A stretch of DNA of 64,000 bases from Mycogone perniciosa (GCA_025331125.1 JAOALB010000042.1:20505-84504), one strand, 5' to 3'; positions 12,122 to 24,112 are shown, numbered from the stretch's first letter. A program made the numbers and translations. Notes: generated by a model not told the origin, from the sequence alone.

Positions 12122-12908
12122 ATGGCACCATCATTAAACTCCGACGTTGGCAGAGAGGCCGTCCCTATCAACCCGGCTGAGGAGGTTGAGCTAGCCCGCA
12201 ATGACAACAAGGTGCACTTGTTACTGGCTGCGTCAGGGTCGGTAGCAACTATCAAGATCCCTCAGATCATCAAGGGTTTAGCACGACACTCGAACCTGTC
12301 GATCCGCCTGGTCCTCACAAACGCCGCGGCACACTTCCTCCAAGGCCAGGCTGATGAGCAGCCAACTATCGCCGAGATCTGCCAGCTTCCCAACGTCGAT
12401 GGCATATACACTGACGACTCGGAATGGGCAAAGCCTTGGGTACGCGGGGCGCCGATCCTGCATATCGCCCTGAGAAAATGGGCCGACCTGTTAGGTTAGC
12501 TGGCTGCTTCATATACAACGCACCTTGAAAGCGAGTGAGGTTAGCTAACATAGGGGACCAGTTGTCGCGCCGCTGAGCGCAAATACACTAGCCAAAGTTG
12601 TGTCAGGAATTTGCGATTCGCTCTTATGCTCAATCGTAATGGCATGGGATACAGACGGATCTGTTGACGGCAAGAGAAAGAAGATTCTAGTCGCCACAGC
12701 CATGAACACGGCTATGTGGCGAAATCCCATCACACAACGCAATATCCGCATACTAGAGGAGGAGATGAGCGGATGGGTTGAACAGCTTCGGCCTATAACA
12801 AAGTCGCTGGCCTGTGGTGACGTTGGCGAAGGCGGCATGGCCACCTGGGACACCATTGTGGCCGTGACAGAGGAGAAGCTTGGTCTGAATCGAGAGACTT
12901 TGAGTTGA
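12122..12908 (+). CDS. Phosphopantothenoylcysteine decarboxylase (HAL3/CAB3 flavoprotein family)
   Basis: Two exons, 12122-12494 and 12562-12908, encode 239 residues. The family decarboxylates phosphopantothenoylcysteine to phosphopantetheine in coenzyme A synthesis, using FMN. Flavoprotein landmarks are LLLAASGSVATIKIP near the N-terminus, LLVVAPLSANTLAKV across the splice junction, and the active-site region ATAMNTAMWRNPITQRNI with the NxxMW substrate clamp. GLACGD-type residues appear as SLACGDVGEGGMA. The size fits a minimal catalytic PPCDC rather than the long regulatory yeast Sis2/Vhs3. Its promoter is shared with GRX5. Confidence 0.92.
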
Positions 12909-13203
12909 GATACAAGATCTAAGTATTTTCTTGTGTCGGCTCTGGGGCTGTTGAAAACACTAAGATGCTCAACACAAAAGTGCCAGCTGAGGAAGGAACC
13001 CCCTCATGAGGGTTGGGTTGGGCGCTCCTTCCCTCCACGTTTCTGCCAGACATCAGGCTATCGATATTTCGCCTCTACGCTTTCGCCTCATCTTCTCGCC
13101 TCTACATTTTACTCTTCATCTTTCAACTGTTGATCACGCAACAGCATATCAATCAACTACCTTGGCATCGCAAAATCCAATCCGCCCCGACGTTCAATTC
13201 ATC

Positions 13204-14121
13204 ATGAGTCGTTTGGCCCGTCGTTCAGATGTTTTCAACAATGCTGCAGGCCTTTCGAGCGATGGCTTATCCTCGTCTACTCTACGCGCGCGCCTCAGCA
13301 GCCAGGGACCTTCAACGGCAATGCCAGCGACATCATCTCCCTCACCAAACCACCATCTTCAGCTGCATAAATTGTACGAGCGCTTCCGCACGTGCTTCGC
13401 GGCAGCGGACTCGATCTCAGCCATCCCACGGCCCGATGGAAATAATGGAACCATCAACGGTGATGTATCCGCGCAGTTGGGAGGTGAGTCGCTTTCATTC
13501 CGCACGCTTGCACTGATCTGGGGCTGATCAGAACGTGTAATGCAGAGTCCTTTGCTCAGGCGGGATTGAAGCTGCACACCTCTGTGGTTGAACAGCTCTC
13601 TAGAGCTCAAGACGACATTGTGTCCAAGATTTCCGAGTTCTCGCAGTTCTCTTCCTCTACCCTGACCGACCTAGACGACTTATACTCGAACCTTGCCTAC
13701 CCTCTCTCTGCCACTATCTGCCACTCCACCAACTTTCCTCGTGCCACTATCGCCGCCCATCTTGCCAACGTTCAGGAACAGCTGAGACTTGCGGACGAAG
13801 AGCTAGGCAGCCTTCGCGACGAATGGGAGGCCCATGTCCGTTCGGAAGACAAGCTTCGCCAAGAGCTGGCTAGTATGAGCAGTGAGACAACACAGCGGAA
13901 ACACGGGTCCAAGTCAACTGGAGAGTACGATATGGAATCATTCAAGGGGGAGGCTGAACGCATCGTAGAAGACAAGATTCAAGCGCTTGAGGACATTGAA
14001 ATGGTCAGTAGCAACCAGCCTGGCATCAAAAGAATTCATACTGACCTCACCATGGCAGCAATACAAAGAGTGGTTACAGGCCGAAACAATGGAGATGATG
14101 CAGTTTATCCTAGCTGATTGA
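13204..14121 (+). CDS. Coiled-coil protein of unknown function
   Basis: Three exons, 13204-13483, 13546-14003 and 14059-14121, encode 266 residues. The N-terminal 60 residues are Ser/Arg rich and probably disordered. A helical block follows (LHKLYERFRTCFAAADS), then a conserved-looking segment starting SFAQAGLKLHTSVVEQLSRAQ. A heptad-rich coiled coil (about 180-245) ends in EWLQAETMEMMQFILAD. The last exon was chosen because reading on through the GTCAGT donor gives a tail unlike the coiled coil. The size and helical make-up resemble small kinetochore or Mediator subunits, but I recognise no family and do not assign one. Confidence 0.7.
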
Positions 14122-14436
14122 TTGCTGGAAGTGGAAGCGGGGGGGGGGAGTTATGATCATGAAATCTTGTCTATGATTCTTCCAACTATGTAGGTATTCA
14201 TCTTCTCATCTCAAGGCCACTTCTGCCACTGCTTCTCCAGGCGCCATTCGTCAACGGACCCTCTTTATGCGTCCGAGCAATGCCAAATTTTGTGACCAAT
14301 CTTCGTTCGCCATAAACTCCATTCCCACGAAAGAACAAACAACATCGAGACGGGAATCATTACCAAGATTAGCAACCCTTGTTCTCTCCTCACCACTTGC
14401 GTGATTTTCTCTTTCCAAAGTTATTTCGGCTTCTTT
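14122..14436. other. Convergent 3' region
   Basis: Contains a G8 run at about 14140. Otherwise nothing is seen between the two stop codons. Confidence 0.5.
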
Positions 14437-15725
14437 TTACTGCTTCTCTGGAATGACAACACCCCATTCATGGTCCACGCGGCCGTACATGATGTCACCG
14501 ACCCAGTCCTTAATCTTGGAGGTGATTTCGTTCGGTGTGCCCTCAGGGCCCATGGGGATGTTGACATCCTTTCCACGGTGGTGGATCTGCGAAACGGGAC
14601 ACACAAAGTACTACAAGGCGGTTGTCAGCTTCTCTTTTGCGGTCTCACATGTGGGTTGTGATGAAAACTTACAGCAGTGCCGGCAGCGAAAGCTTCTAGG
14701 ATGCGACCCTCAGCATCGGCCTCAAGGACCTCGTCGATGGTGTACTTCCTCTCCGTCACCTCAACCTCATCAGCCAGTCTCTCACGCACCAGCTCCACAA
14801 CACTTCGGCGGGTGACGCCATCGAGAATCAATCTATCGTCCAGCGGAGCGGTGATGAGCTCCTTCTTGCCATCCTTGCGCTTCCAGATGACGAAGAAATT
14901 ACTGGCACCAGCCTCGGTACACTCGCCGTTCTGGCCGTACAACCACAGGATCTGGTGGAAGCCGCGACGGCGAGCATCCTGGGTGGCAAGGAGTGAAGGG
15001 CCGTAGTTGGCGCCGACCTTGGCATAACCGAAGCCACCGACCCAAGCACGGACCATATCTTCAGGGGAAGTGTGCAGACGCATACCGCCAGGTGGGCTGT
15101 CAAGCTTGGGCATGTAGCTGACAATGATGTACAGCATGGCCTCGAGAGGCGCATGGACACCGAGCTGTGCCTGGGTGCCGATCAGGGTCGGGCGGATGTA
15201 CAAGTACTGACCGGGCTTCTCACGGGGCAGCCATCGGGGTCCATCGACAGAGAGTAGGGCAATGATGAGCTTCTTCAGCTCCGAAGGGTCGAAGGTGGGA
15301 AGGGAGATGCGTCCAGCGGAGAGCTGCATGCGGGCACAGTTGCGGTCAGGGCGGAAGATGCGCAGCTTGCCATCGTAGCCGCGGTAGACCTTGAGACCTT
15401 CGAAGCACTCAGTGGCGTAGTGCAGACACGAGGCGGTGGGCATGAGGCTCAGGGGTCCGTAGGGCTTGAGCTCTGGGGCGGCCCAGCCGGTGGAATGGTG
15501 CCAGGTGGCGGTGATCATGTGGTCGGTGCAGACGGTGACTTCGAGGGCATTGGCGACGGCCTCATCAGGGACGGGACGGGGGGAGGGAGTGTAGGTGTAG
15601 GTGAGCTTGGAGGCGTCGAGGGGAGCCTGAGTGGTGGTGCCATTGGTGGGCTGGGCGGTTTCTTTGATCTTGAGGGCAGCGGCTGTCAGATCGGCGTCTG
15701 GGGCTGGGACGGCGGAGGGAGCCAT
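14437..15725 (-). CDS. Branched-chain amino-acid aminotransferase
   Basis: Exons 15725-14673 and 14610-14437 give 408 residues. This PLP fold-type IV enzyme interconverts Leu/Ile/Val and their 2-oxo acids. The PLP lysine is Lys236 in FGYAKVGANYGPS. Other family marks are CFEGLKVYRG, YIRPTLIGTQAQLGV, GASNFFV and LDGVTRRSVVEL. The C-terminal exon carries FAAGTAYFVCPVSQIHHRGK across the junction. The N-terminus is acidic and Pro/Ala/Thr rich, with no evident matrix presequence, so a cytosolic (Bat2-like) location is more likely; this is inference. The 3' end converges with the coiled-coil gene, 315 bp apart. Confidence 0.95.
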
Positions 15726-17446
15726 GGCTGTTGGTTGAACTGTGGTGTGTTGTTGAGGATCTTGTTGTTTGAGTTGAGAAGGTATAGTGGTGGTGGTGGT
15801 GGGCTTAAACAGAAAGTCGATCGAGGATGAATGTTTGACAAGGAGTCACGGGTATGTGCGCGCAATCGTGAAAGAAGGCACGGAAATCAAGAGAGTTTGC
15901 TTTTTTTTTTGTTTGTCTCGGTTCAACTCCCCCGTGAAGAGTTTCCTTGTAAGCGTATAAGTCGTCTGAAAACGTGGGGTGTGACGTAGCACAGAGTATA
16001 CGAAGTACAAAGATGTGTGTTATGGTATGAAGAGACAGCAAAAAGGAACCGCTCAAGAAAGAAACAGGAAGAGCAGCAACTTAAAGAGGAAGGACAAAGT
16101 CGGAGAGGTCCTGAGCAGCCGCTTTTCTCGGCATTGAGCGAGCGGAACGGGGGGGTGTGACGGAATGAATGAGTGAGTGAATGAGTTGTTTCGGCCTCGG
16201 ATAGCGATCCAGATAAGGAGACACAGATGGAAAGGGGGCCAGGTGACCGAAAAAGAAGTTTTCCAAGCTCCGTAAGGGGAAGAGAGAAAAAAAGAATGGT
16301 CGTATCCGCTGCTGCCCGCGCCGCGCCCACCCACCGAACTCCGGCGGTCTCACTCACACCACACACATAGCGTCCGAGAGTTTGGGTTAGTATTAGCAGT
16401 AGTGCTTTTTTCGGCGGCTTTTTTCCTCAGTCTGCGTCTCAACAAAGCCAATGCTGAGCAGGGGAAATGCCGGCATGGTAGGTACAAGTTTGCTGGTTTG
16501 AGCCTTCGGATTGGTATGAATTCGTCTTTCCAATGATAGTAATGCTGCTGGTACTTCGTACTTCGTAGTAATAAACTCATACTCTACGAAGTGCTAGGTA
16601 ATAGATGCTCGCAGATCGTAGTGCCGCTCTTCGGCCAGAGAGTGGGGCTGGTCCTCCGACCCGCCCGGTTTTGCATCGGCCCCATTATTGCGGAAAAGGA
16701 GCCGCCGGCCTGAGATCGACCACTACCTACTAATAGCCCACCTGTTGTCCAGGTACTTCGTAGCGTTTCGTAGTACTTAGTAGGTACTACTGCCTACGAA
16801 AAGCTACAAAGTACTTCGTACTCATTGACGCTTTTTAACAAACATAAATTCCGCATCCAACAGTCAGCTATCTATCTAGGTACTACTCCTCCTCCCAAGT
16901 ATTGCCTTATCACATTGTGGAGTGCCCTCCGCGGTTTCGGACAACCCCCCACTAGTATGTACTACCTAGTACATACATTGATAGGTTGTCATTGATCCTC
17001 ACAGCGGAATTTGACCCCGCGCCGTCGATAACCGCCCGCGCCAGATTGGATCTGGAATGCCATCATCCCTTGGCGACACTATTATCACATTATTACATAC
17101 TCCGCACTCCGTACGAAGTACTATAGGGAACAAATGGCCTTGCTGACGCACAAACGTCATCACACGCGAGATCCGGCAACCGGAGGCCGTTGTCTGCTTC
17201 AGCCATGAATGGAGAATTACGTCTCCGTGCATGTATGTAGAACTGTGCACGAAGCATTCATTCATAATAAACCCCCGTTTTGTTGGGTGCCTGTTGAAGA
17301 CTTCCCTCTCTTCTATATTCTCTCTTCTTTCGTTCTTTCTCTCTTTCTTTTCCCTTTCTTCATCCAAAAAATAAAAAATAAAAAACTCCCAAGAAATGCA
17401 AACGCCACTTGTTTCCTTTGCTTCCTTTGCCCCCTTTCATGAAAAC
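15726..17446. other. Long upstream region of the aminotransferase gene
   Basis: 1.7 kb with no supported gene. It contains a T-run (15900-15910), GAGT-type short tandem repeats (about 16165-16185), a cluster of TACTTCGTA/CTACGAA words (16553-16825), and a CT-rich tract (about 17290-17360) near the 3' end of the cytidylyltransferase gene. Confidence 0.5.
16553..16825. repeat. Cluster of TACTTCGTA / CTACGAAGT short repeats
   Basis: Within 270 bp the word TACTTCGTA and its reverse complement or close variants (CTTCGTAG, CTACGAAGT, GTACTTCGTAC) occur about eight times, for example at 16553-16570, 16585-16592, 16752-16775, 16789-16795 and 16812-16822. Confidence 0.6.
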
Positions 17447-19027
17447 CTAAGATGGCTTGCCTCCTCGTTCGGCCTCCTTCTTCCGCTGTTCCTCCTCCAT
17501 CAGCTCTCGTGCTCGCGCTGCCGCCTCGACCTCGGCCTTTACGCCCTTGGCTCTCTGTCGCGCCTCGTACATGTCTCGACTCTTCATGATGCGTTGCACA
17601 ATTTGGCCCGCATTGACGTCAGAGAATGCATGTGTGCCAATCTCGCGGTAGATGCCCATTGCTTTGGGCGCCGTGTAAGGGTCGTACGTGAGTGGGATGA
17701 ACGCTGTCGGCCCGTGATACACGGCGTCGGGTGTGCCCCACGGAAGGGCTGTAAGATATGTCTTGGTTGGCGTGAACGGAGCTCCGAAAACGACAGCATT
17801 GATGTACTAAACACGACAAGGCTTCGGTCAGTCCATACTCCCAGCAAAAAAGTACCATGTCGGAAAACTTGCCTTGCATTGAAGGACGCAGAGTCCTCGT
17901 TCAAATATGTTCATGATCGGATAGTTGACCCCCTTCCACTCGTTTATCACATCGTCCTCGTGGACACCAACCACCACATATGCCGGCCCGTAGTCCTTGC
18001 CGTTCTCACTTATTCGCTTCTTCACGGCCTCGTCCAGAAACCACCCTGCTTTGCGCGCAAGCTCCTCTTCCTCCACCAGCACTTTGCGCAAAAACTCAAT
18101 GTGTCCGCTGGAGAAGAGATCATAGCCGCCGTCGACGTAAACTACGCGCTGGCCAGACTTGAGGCCGGCCCCCCCGAGAAGCTTGTCAAATGATCCTTGC
18201 CCTTCGGCGTCGGCTTCGGCTTCGGCGCTGCCCTTTGTCTGGAGTGAAGGCGTCCAGAACCAGACATCTGCGCCAGGATTCTTTGCCGTCTCGTCCGTTG
18301 CGTACAACTTGATACGGTCCATCATCGCCTGCGCTTGGGCCTTGCGCTCCTCCTTGGTCCCGACCCCCTCCTCGCCAGCCAAAACCCTTTGTAGTGACTT
18401 GATAAAGTGAGTCTTGGTGCAGAGCAGCATGCGACCAACCAGGTCCGTAGTGGAGATTCCTGGTGAGCGCTTAACCACCTTGAAGCGTCCGGCTTCCTTG
18501 ACGAAGCGGTAGCAGTCGTTGCCGTCGCTGTCCGAGGTAATGTCATCTCCGTGAACGACGTATTTGCAGCCATAGTGCGTGATGTAAGGGAGTTGGGTGA
18601 CATAGGGAGCATGGCCGACAGACTTGGTCACCCAGCGACAAGCGTCTGTTGCTGCGAGACTGGCCAAGGTCAGCTGGGTTGGTTATTGTGGCAGGTAGGA
18701 GTAGATGATTGAAGTTGTGACGTACCGCTCCTCAAGATCCATGACTGTTGGGCCCTTGTTGGCAAGGATAGCTTCGTCTGAATGCACACCGCAGTAGAGC
18801 TCGTCACCAAGCAGTCGGGCCTGGACAATAGCTCCGGCATGACCTAATGACCTCGGCCAAGTCAGTGATCCGTCGTCTGCCAAGTTAAGAGGAGATAGAT
18901 CGCAGTGAGCAAACGAACCATGGTGAAAGAAGTCGAAGCAGCCATCTACCCAAATGCGACCTTCGAGAAGCTCGGGCGCAGGCTCGCCTTGAGGAAGCTC
19001 AAGCTCCATTTGCGTGGGAGCACTCAT
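17447..19027 (-). CDS. ECT1: Ethanolamine-phosphate cytidylyltransferase
   Basis: Rate-controlling step of the CDP-ethanolamine (Kennedy) route to phosphatidylethanolamine: phosphoethanolamine plus CTP gives CDP-ethanolamine. Four exons, 19027-18919, 18843-18726, 18659-17873 and 17806-17447, give 457 residues. It has the tandem nucleotidyltransferase layout of Pcyt2/Ect1. The first domain carries VDGCFDFFHHGHAG, with HxGH rebuilt across intron 1, and RSPGISTTDLVGRM (about 140-153). The second domain carries VDGGYDLFSSGHIEFL (about 250-266). Intron 3 (17872-17807) starts with GC in a perfect AG|GCAAGT context and joins LQC to KYINAVVFGAP. A Glu/Arg-rich helix ends the protein. Confidence 0.95.
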
Positions 19028-20019
19028 ATCGCAATTCGGGACGTGGTAGGGAACCTCTCGTAGAAAGCAATTACAGAAAGAATCGTCACCATCAACGTTT
19101 GCGCCAGGTCGTATCCACAAAGCAAGCTGCTTAGTTGTTTGTTTCTAGCACTAATAGTAGCTGTAGCAGTGGTATGTTGAGAGCCGCCATGATGGAGCTC
19201 AGGGGTTGGAAGCTGAATTGCGGGGAACAGATGTATTATCGCTCGCTATCTTATCGCAAGAGCACCACCTCCTCCAAGTGGTCCGTGGCACGTGAAGGCA
19301 CCGTACTCCGTATGTCTCATCTATTGAGATCATGCATCGCATCCAAGCGCAATCTTTTGTCAGCACTTGTCCACACTCGTGCAGAAATTTGAAGTTTGCT
19401 CCGGAGAGGCCATGAAGTGTTGCTAACTAATTGTTAAAGCTCTCAAGGCTATCTCAAGGCTACAGAGGTACCTCAAAGCTAGTACATGTTTTTAGGCTTT
19501 TATGGTTTTTTCCTTTTCTATTCGCCAGATCTTTTATCATTCAGGAACCAAACCGAACAGTCTTCAACTCCCACGTGGGCAGCGCGACACGGATCATGAA
19601 GAAATGATCCTTCAAGACTCCAACACACTATTCCCCAGAATGGACCACCACGTTGCGCATTGATTGGCAATTGGCATGGGGCATTGAATTGATCCTGTTC
19701 TCGACACCGAAGATACTCCGCGAACGCACCGCTGTCGTCCAATGGCGTGCCTTACCGAGCCTCGTCAGTTTGGTGTCCGTATGGCTCCGTCAAGGTCAGG
19801 GCCAAGGGTATCGAGTTTTACATGTATTGGTATGCATTGGCAATAGCCCAATACTACTCTACTAGTACTATTCCGTGCTACCTGTGCTAACATGCTTGTT
19901 GTTGTCGACAGGATGGTCTCTTTTAAAAAGGATCCCAAGGCCTCGCCTTACGCCAGGTTACATTGCTCAGCCTCTCTCTCATCCCCGTAGCATTCTCCCT
20001 CGTTGCCAATTCCGTCAAG
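19028..20019. other. Divergent intergenic region with CACGTG boxes
   Basis: Shared 5' region of the cytidylyltransferase (-) and the secreted phosphatase (+). It holds CACGTG at 19289-19294 and the palindrome CCCACGTGGG at 19570-19579. No gene is seen. Confidence 0.5.
19570..19579. promoter_or_regulatory. Palindromic CACGTG box upstream of a secreted phosphatase
   Basis: CCCACGTGGG reads CACGTGGG on both strands, the flank preferred by Pho4-type bHLH factors in yeast. It lies 441 bp before the phosphatase ATG. The role is inferred. Confidence 0.4.
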
Positions 20020-21273
20020 ATGAAGGGCTCTGTGCTGTCCGCCTTGCTAGCGCTTACCCCCAGTGTGCTCGCCTGGCAAAAGTCTGAGTGTGACGACATC
20101 AAGTACACCTCGGTTCCGGGTTATTTCCTCCAGGATGACCCCAATACCGTCAACAGTGGATTCGACTATGTGCGTACCAACACCAATTGCACTGAACAAC
20201 GTCAATTGATGATCGAGGCCCTGACTGACAACGATACTAGGCGTCATGGAACTTTGGGCTCATCAACAGGACCTATCCCACAGACACCAAGTTTGATCCT
20301 CACAAGACCAAGACTCAGTGGCAGCGGTTTGCTCAATGGGTCAAATACCTGAACAGCAAATGCCGCAAGAGCGAGAGCGTCACGTACAAGGTGCTCTTTA
20401 TGGGTCGCCATGGTGAAGGCTGGCACAATGCTGCCGAGACTTTCTACGGCACACCAGCCTGGAACGTAGGTGCCCCCCTCCCCTCGCATTTCCTATATTC
20501 ATGCGTCAGTGAAACATCAATGGCCATGATGCTAACTCTCTCATTAGTGCTACTGGTCCGAGCTTGATGGGAATGGCACTGCTGTTTGGTCGGATGCTCA
20601 ACTCACTCCGAACGGCTTCACCCAGGCCTACAAGGCCAATGCCTACTACAAGTCACGCTTCCAGGATGGTCTCCCCTACTTCGAGTCGTACTACAGCTCG
20701 CCTCTCAAGCGATGTGTTCAGACGGCCAACGTGACCTTTTCCAACATCACCCTGCCTCCTGCTCGCCCATTCCAACCCGTCATCAAGGAACTCCTCCGTG
20801 AGAGCATCAGCATCCACACCTGCGATCGCCGTTCTACCAAATCGGAGATCCACGCCTATGCTCCCAACTTCAAGTTCGAGCACGACTTCATTGAGAAAGA
20901 CGAGCTGTGGCTCGGCGACAAGGGCGAGACCTCTGACCACCAGATTGCGCGCAGCAGGGTTGTCCTGAACGATATCTTCACCAGCGATGACAACACGTGG
21001 CTCAGCATCACTAGCCACTCGGGCGAGATCAGGAGTCTGCTGAACGTCCTGAACCACCGCTCCTTTGACCTGTCGACGGGCCAAATTATCCCCGTGCTGG
21101 TCAAGGCTGAGTTCGTTGAGCCCCAGACTGCGACAACGACCTACGCGTCTTTCACGCCCGAGGCGACGTGCCACTCGCCACCAGTGACGAGCATCGGTGG
21201 CCAGGGATGTGTCTGCTCCAGCACTGCGACCACGACCGCTCCGCCTAAGACGACGGTTACCCACGTTTACTAG
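20020..21273 (+). CDS. Secreted histidine-type phosphatase (phosphoglycerate mutase-like)
   Basis: Three exons, 20020-20169, 20241-20465 and 20548-21273, encode 366 residues. The first 18 residues (MKGSVLSALLALTPSVLA) form a clear signal peptide ending Ala-x-Ala-like. The catalytic RHG is Arg106-His107-Gly108 in LFMGRHGEGWHN. The second catalytic His is about residue 282 in SITSHSGEIRSLL, and SSPLKRCVQTA supplies the conserved Arg. This is the branch-1 histidine phosphatase layout (PMU1-like), not the RHGxRxP phytase type. Several N-x-S/T sites suggest glycosylation. The C-terminus is Thr/Pro rich after a CVCSS motif, perhaps wall-associated. The substrate is unknown. Upstream CACGTG boxes suggest phosphate control. 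Confidence 0.88.
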
Positions 21274-22290
21274 ATCGTGATGATGTGATGATGAATGAGG
21301 GAAGGATGGTGTCGGCTAGCTTGTATATGCAAGGACACAAAACATGGGGGAAAGGGGCATGTTTGCCAACTGTCGAGAAGTGGATTGATGAGGGATGATA
21401 TTCTTTGTACATATTATGAGACGGCAAGATTGCCGCAGATAATACTAGTAGAGCCCACCGATGTATGAAATTAAAGACATGGCTTCGTACTCGTACATAT
21501 TAGTAGGCATCAGGCCGATGGCAAGGTGCTAATACTCGTGGAGGATGCGCCCGCATGGCTAGGAAAGCCCGAACAAAAGCCCCTTGTCAGTAGTGAGGAA
21601 AGGCGGCATGGATTAAAAAGGAAAAAAAAACCAAAAAAAAACATCCATGCCATACATATCTACGGAGTACTCGGTAAGTCCTTTGGCGATGACATCTCCT
21701 CTCCTACCGCTCTCGTCTTCTCCCTTTTCCTTCCTCCTCCACCACGACGCTTCCTCTTCCAACTAAATTGTCGATTCAACCCCCCCCCTTCTCTCTCCCT
21801 CGAGAATCTGCAACGAATTCATGTCGGTTTGTTCTTAGCACTTCCCACGTTTGTCGATCTCTGCATTTCCCCGTCTTTCGTGCCTTGGCTCCCGTCTGTA
21901 CGACTGTGGGTGGCCGTGACGATTTGCTCCTGATTTACCGACACTGCGGACAAACAGCACGATAACGCATCCATTTATTTATTTATTTATTTATTTGTAT
22001 TTTTATTCTTTAACAAGAAGATAACATCGGCAGCGGCAGCAGCAGAATCCTCATCAATCAATTCCAGCAGTGATCGTCGCGGGCTTGCGGAAGAGGCCCG
22101 CTCGTCGGCCAATTCCCCAGGCCTCTCTAATCTTCGCCGTAATTACTGCTACTACTGCTGCTGCTACTATTGTCAAGCCTCAGCCCGCGCGCGCGGCTGC
22201 ATACGGACGGAGTTGAGGCCAATATTTCCTACAGAACCGAACCGCCCGAACAAAGCCAATAAATAGATAGTGTCGGCGACCATATCCAAC
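21274..22290. other. Intergenic region with low-complexity tracts
   Basis: Holds a poly-A tract (about 21616-21642), TACGGAGTA at 21661-21669, a C9 run (about 21780), an (ATTT)n tract and GCT/CTG runs near 22150. These are probably promoter and 5' UTR of the next gene. Confidence 0.5.
21973..21996. repeat. (ATTT)n microsatellite
   Basis: Six perfect ATTT units about 300 bp before the ATG of the next gene. Confidence 0.85.
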
Positions 22291-23705
22291 ATGGCGCCCA
22301 GCTCGGCCTCCACCTCGGCCTTTTCCTCTTCCATCTTCAGCGCATCCTCTCTCTCGCTCTCGCGACCGACGACGCGCGACGGCTCCGATCCTCACCACTC
22401 GGCACCCGCTGCTGGCAACGGCAAGGACAGCAAGGCGTCCTTTGCTCGAAAGGCGTCTCTCCCAGGCACTCGCCGCCGCGGCACCTGGACCGCGCCAACC
22501 TCGTCGAACGGCGTCGTAACTGATGCCTCCACGCCGCCTGCTCTGCCCGACTACGCACTCGCTGCGGCGGCCAAGATTGTGACGCGGGAGAACATCAAGG
22601 AGATTGGCAAGGATAAGGATAAGGAAAGGGACAGGGACAAGGAGAGGCGTGACGGCATCGAGGGGCCGTGGAGTCCTGTGAGCCCCAAAGACATCAACAC
22701 CATGTTGGGCAGGTCTGCGACAGCGGGGACGACGGCGCATCTCCCGCCCCCAACACCTGTCGAAGAGAGACCCGCCATCAACAGTGCGTCGTGGCAGCAG
22801 AGCGAGTCGCATTTCATCCATCAGCAGATCACAGACGTGGCTCACAAGCGAATTTCAACCCTAGACTACTTGCGCAAAGCGTGCGTCCCTTCTCCTTCCG
22901 CTCCCTAACACCCTCCCCTGTCTCTCATGAAAGAGGACTAACAGTACCATGCAGCCACGAAGGCCGCGTCTACTGGTTCAACACATATCTCTTCGACAAG
23001 CCCGACCTCTCCCGCATGCCAGGCTTCGACCCGCGCAAACTCGCTCGCAAAGCCACCAATTACCTCCTCCTCGGCCTCTCCATCCCCACTATCCACGACC
23101 TGTACTCGTCCACCCCTCTCGAGTTCCTCCGCTGCCTCAACGGCCTGCTCTCCGAGTTCGACTCCTTTCAGCAGCTGCACAGCGACTCCTCCTCCGCTGG
23201 GTCACTCACCCGCGCGCGCATTCCCAACATGTTCCGACGACCCGGTACAAAATCACGCCGTTCCACGTCCGCTTCCGCCGATGCCTTCCTCGACGATCCT
23301 TCATCCTCCTCCTTCTCCCAATCTGCGCCGTCGTCGTCTGCGAACGGAGGATCTGCTGGTCCGGCGCCTGCAGTCATGAACTTTGCGGCATCAGAATCGG
23401 ATCTCCTACCGGGCGAGGAGTACACGTACCTCCTAACGCCGTCCCTGCCATTCGAGCCAGACTTCTTCGAGACGTTTGCTACGCTGTGCGATGTGCTGAT
23501 CGACTGTTACACACGGTTCTTGGCACTGGTACCTACACCACGCGAATGCTCAGGTCCGATTGCCGAGTTATTCACAAAGGCAGATTCGAAGATGCGCAAG
23601 ATTATCGTGCAGGGTGTGGTAAAGGACTTTGAAGAGCATAGCCGGACGCACGTCAAATCCGAGGTGGCGGGCATTGGCAAGGTCGTCTTGGGAGGATTAA
23701 TATAA
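22291..23705 (+). CDS. Conserved fungal protein of unknown function
   Basis: Exons 22291-22880 and 22955-23705 give 446 residues. The first 190 residues are Ser/Ala rich with a charged KDKDKERDRDKERR tract, probably disordered. A folded part follows: HQQITDVAHKRISTLDYLRKA, joined across the intron to HEGRVYWFNTYL, then a hydrophobic helical segment with KLARKATNYLLLGLSIPTI. After a Ser-rich loop comes a helical C-terminus (YLLTPSLPFEPDFFETFATL .. DCYTRFLALVPTPREC). There is no signal peptide or TM span. I do not recognise the family; the pattern (disordered head, two helical blocks split by a Ser-rich loop) suggests a scaffold or regulatory subunit. Confidence 0.8.
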
Positions 23706-24112
23706 TAGGAAGAGGGAAAGAAATTATCGGCAAAATTGGAGTTTATCCGGGTATTGGGACAATGGCTATTTTACACACAGCTGTTATGAGCGATTATGTC
23801 TGGAGTTACGGCCAGGGAAGGGCGTATGGATTGGGTTTGCTTGGGACGGCCATCTGATTACCGGATTGTACTTCGTACAGGAGCTGGATCCGGGATGCGG
23901 TAGCCCGAATGTTAGAGAGGAAAGGGCGTGAGCCAGGGTGTACGATATGCTCCGTAAAGGAGGCATGTATTTGTATTCTTACACTTAATATCATCCAAGG
24001 CATCATCATCTTCTATATGGTGGTAGAAGCCACATCATGCACATCCGGGTTCGTCATAACGTCCAGTGGTTCTACCAGCGATGATCCATCATCAGGAAGA
24101 TCAATCCCAGTC
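23706..24112. other. Convergent 3' region
   Basis: Between the stops of the unknown protein (+) and MRF1 (-). One TACTTCGTA word lies near 23870. Nothing else is seen. Confidence 0.5.

Noticed and set aside
22180..22845. 221-codon minus ORF rich in Arg
   Set aside because: Arg-rich antisense of Ser/Ala-rich coding DNA with no recognisable domain.
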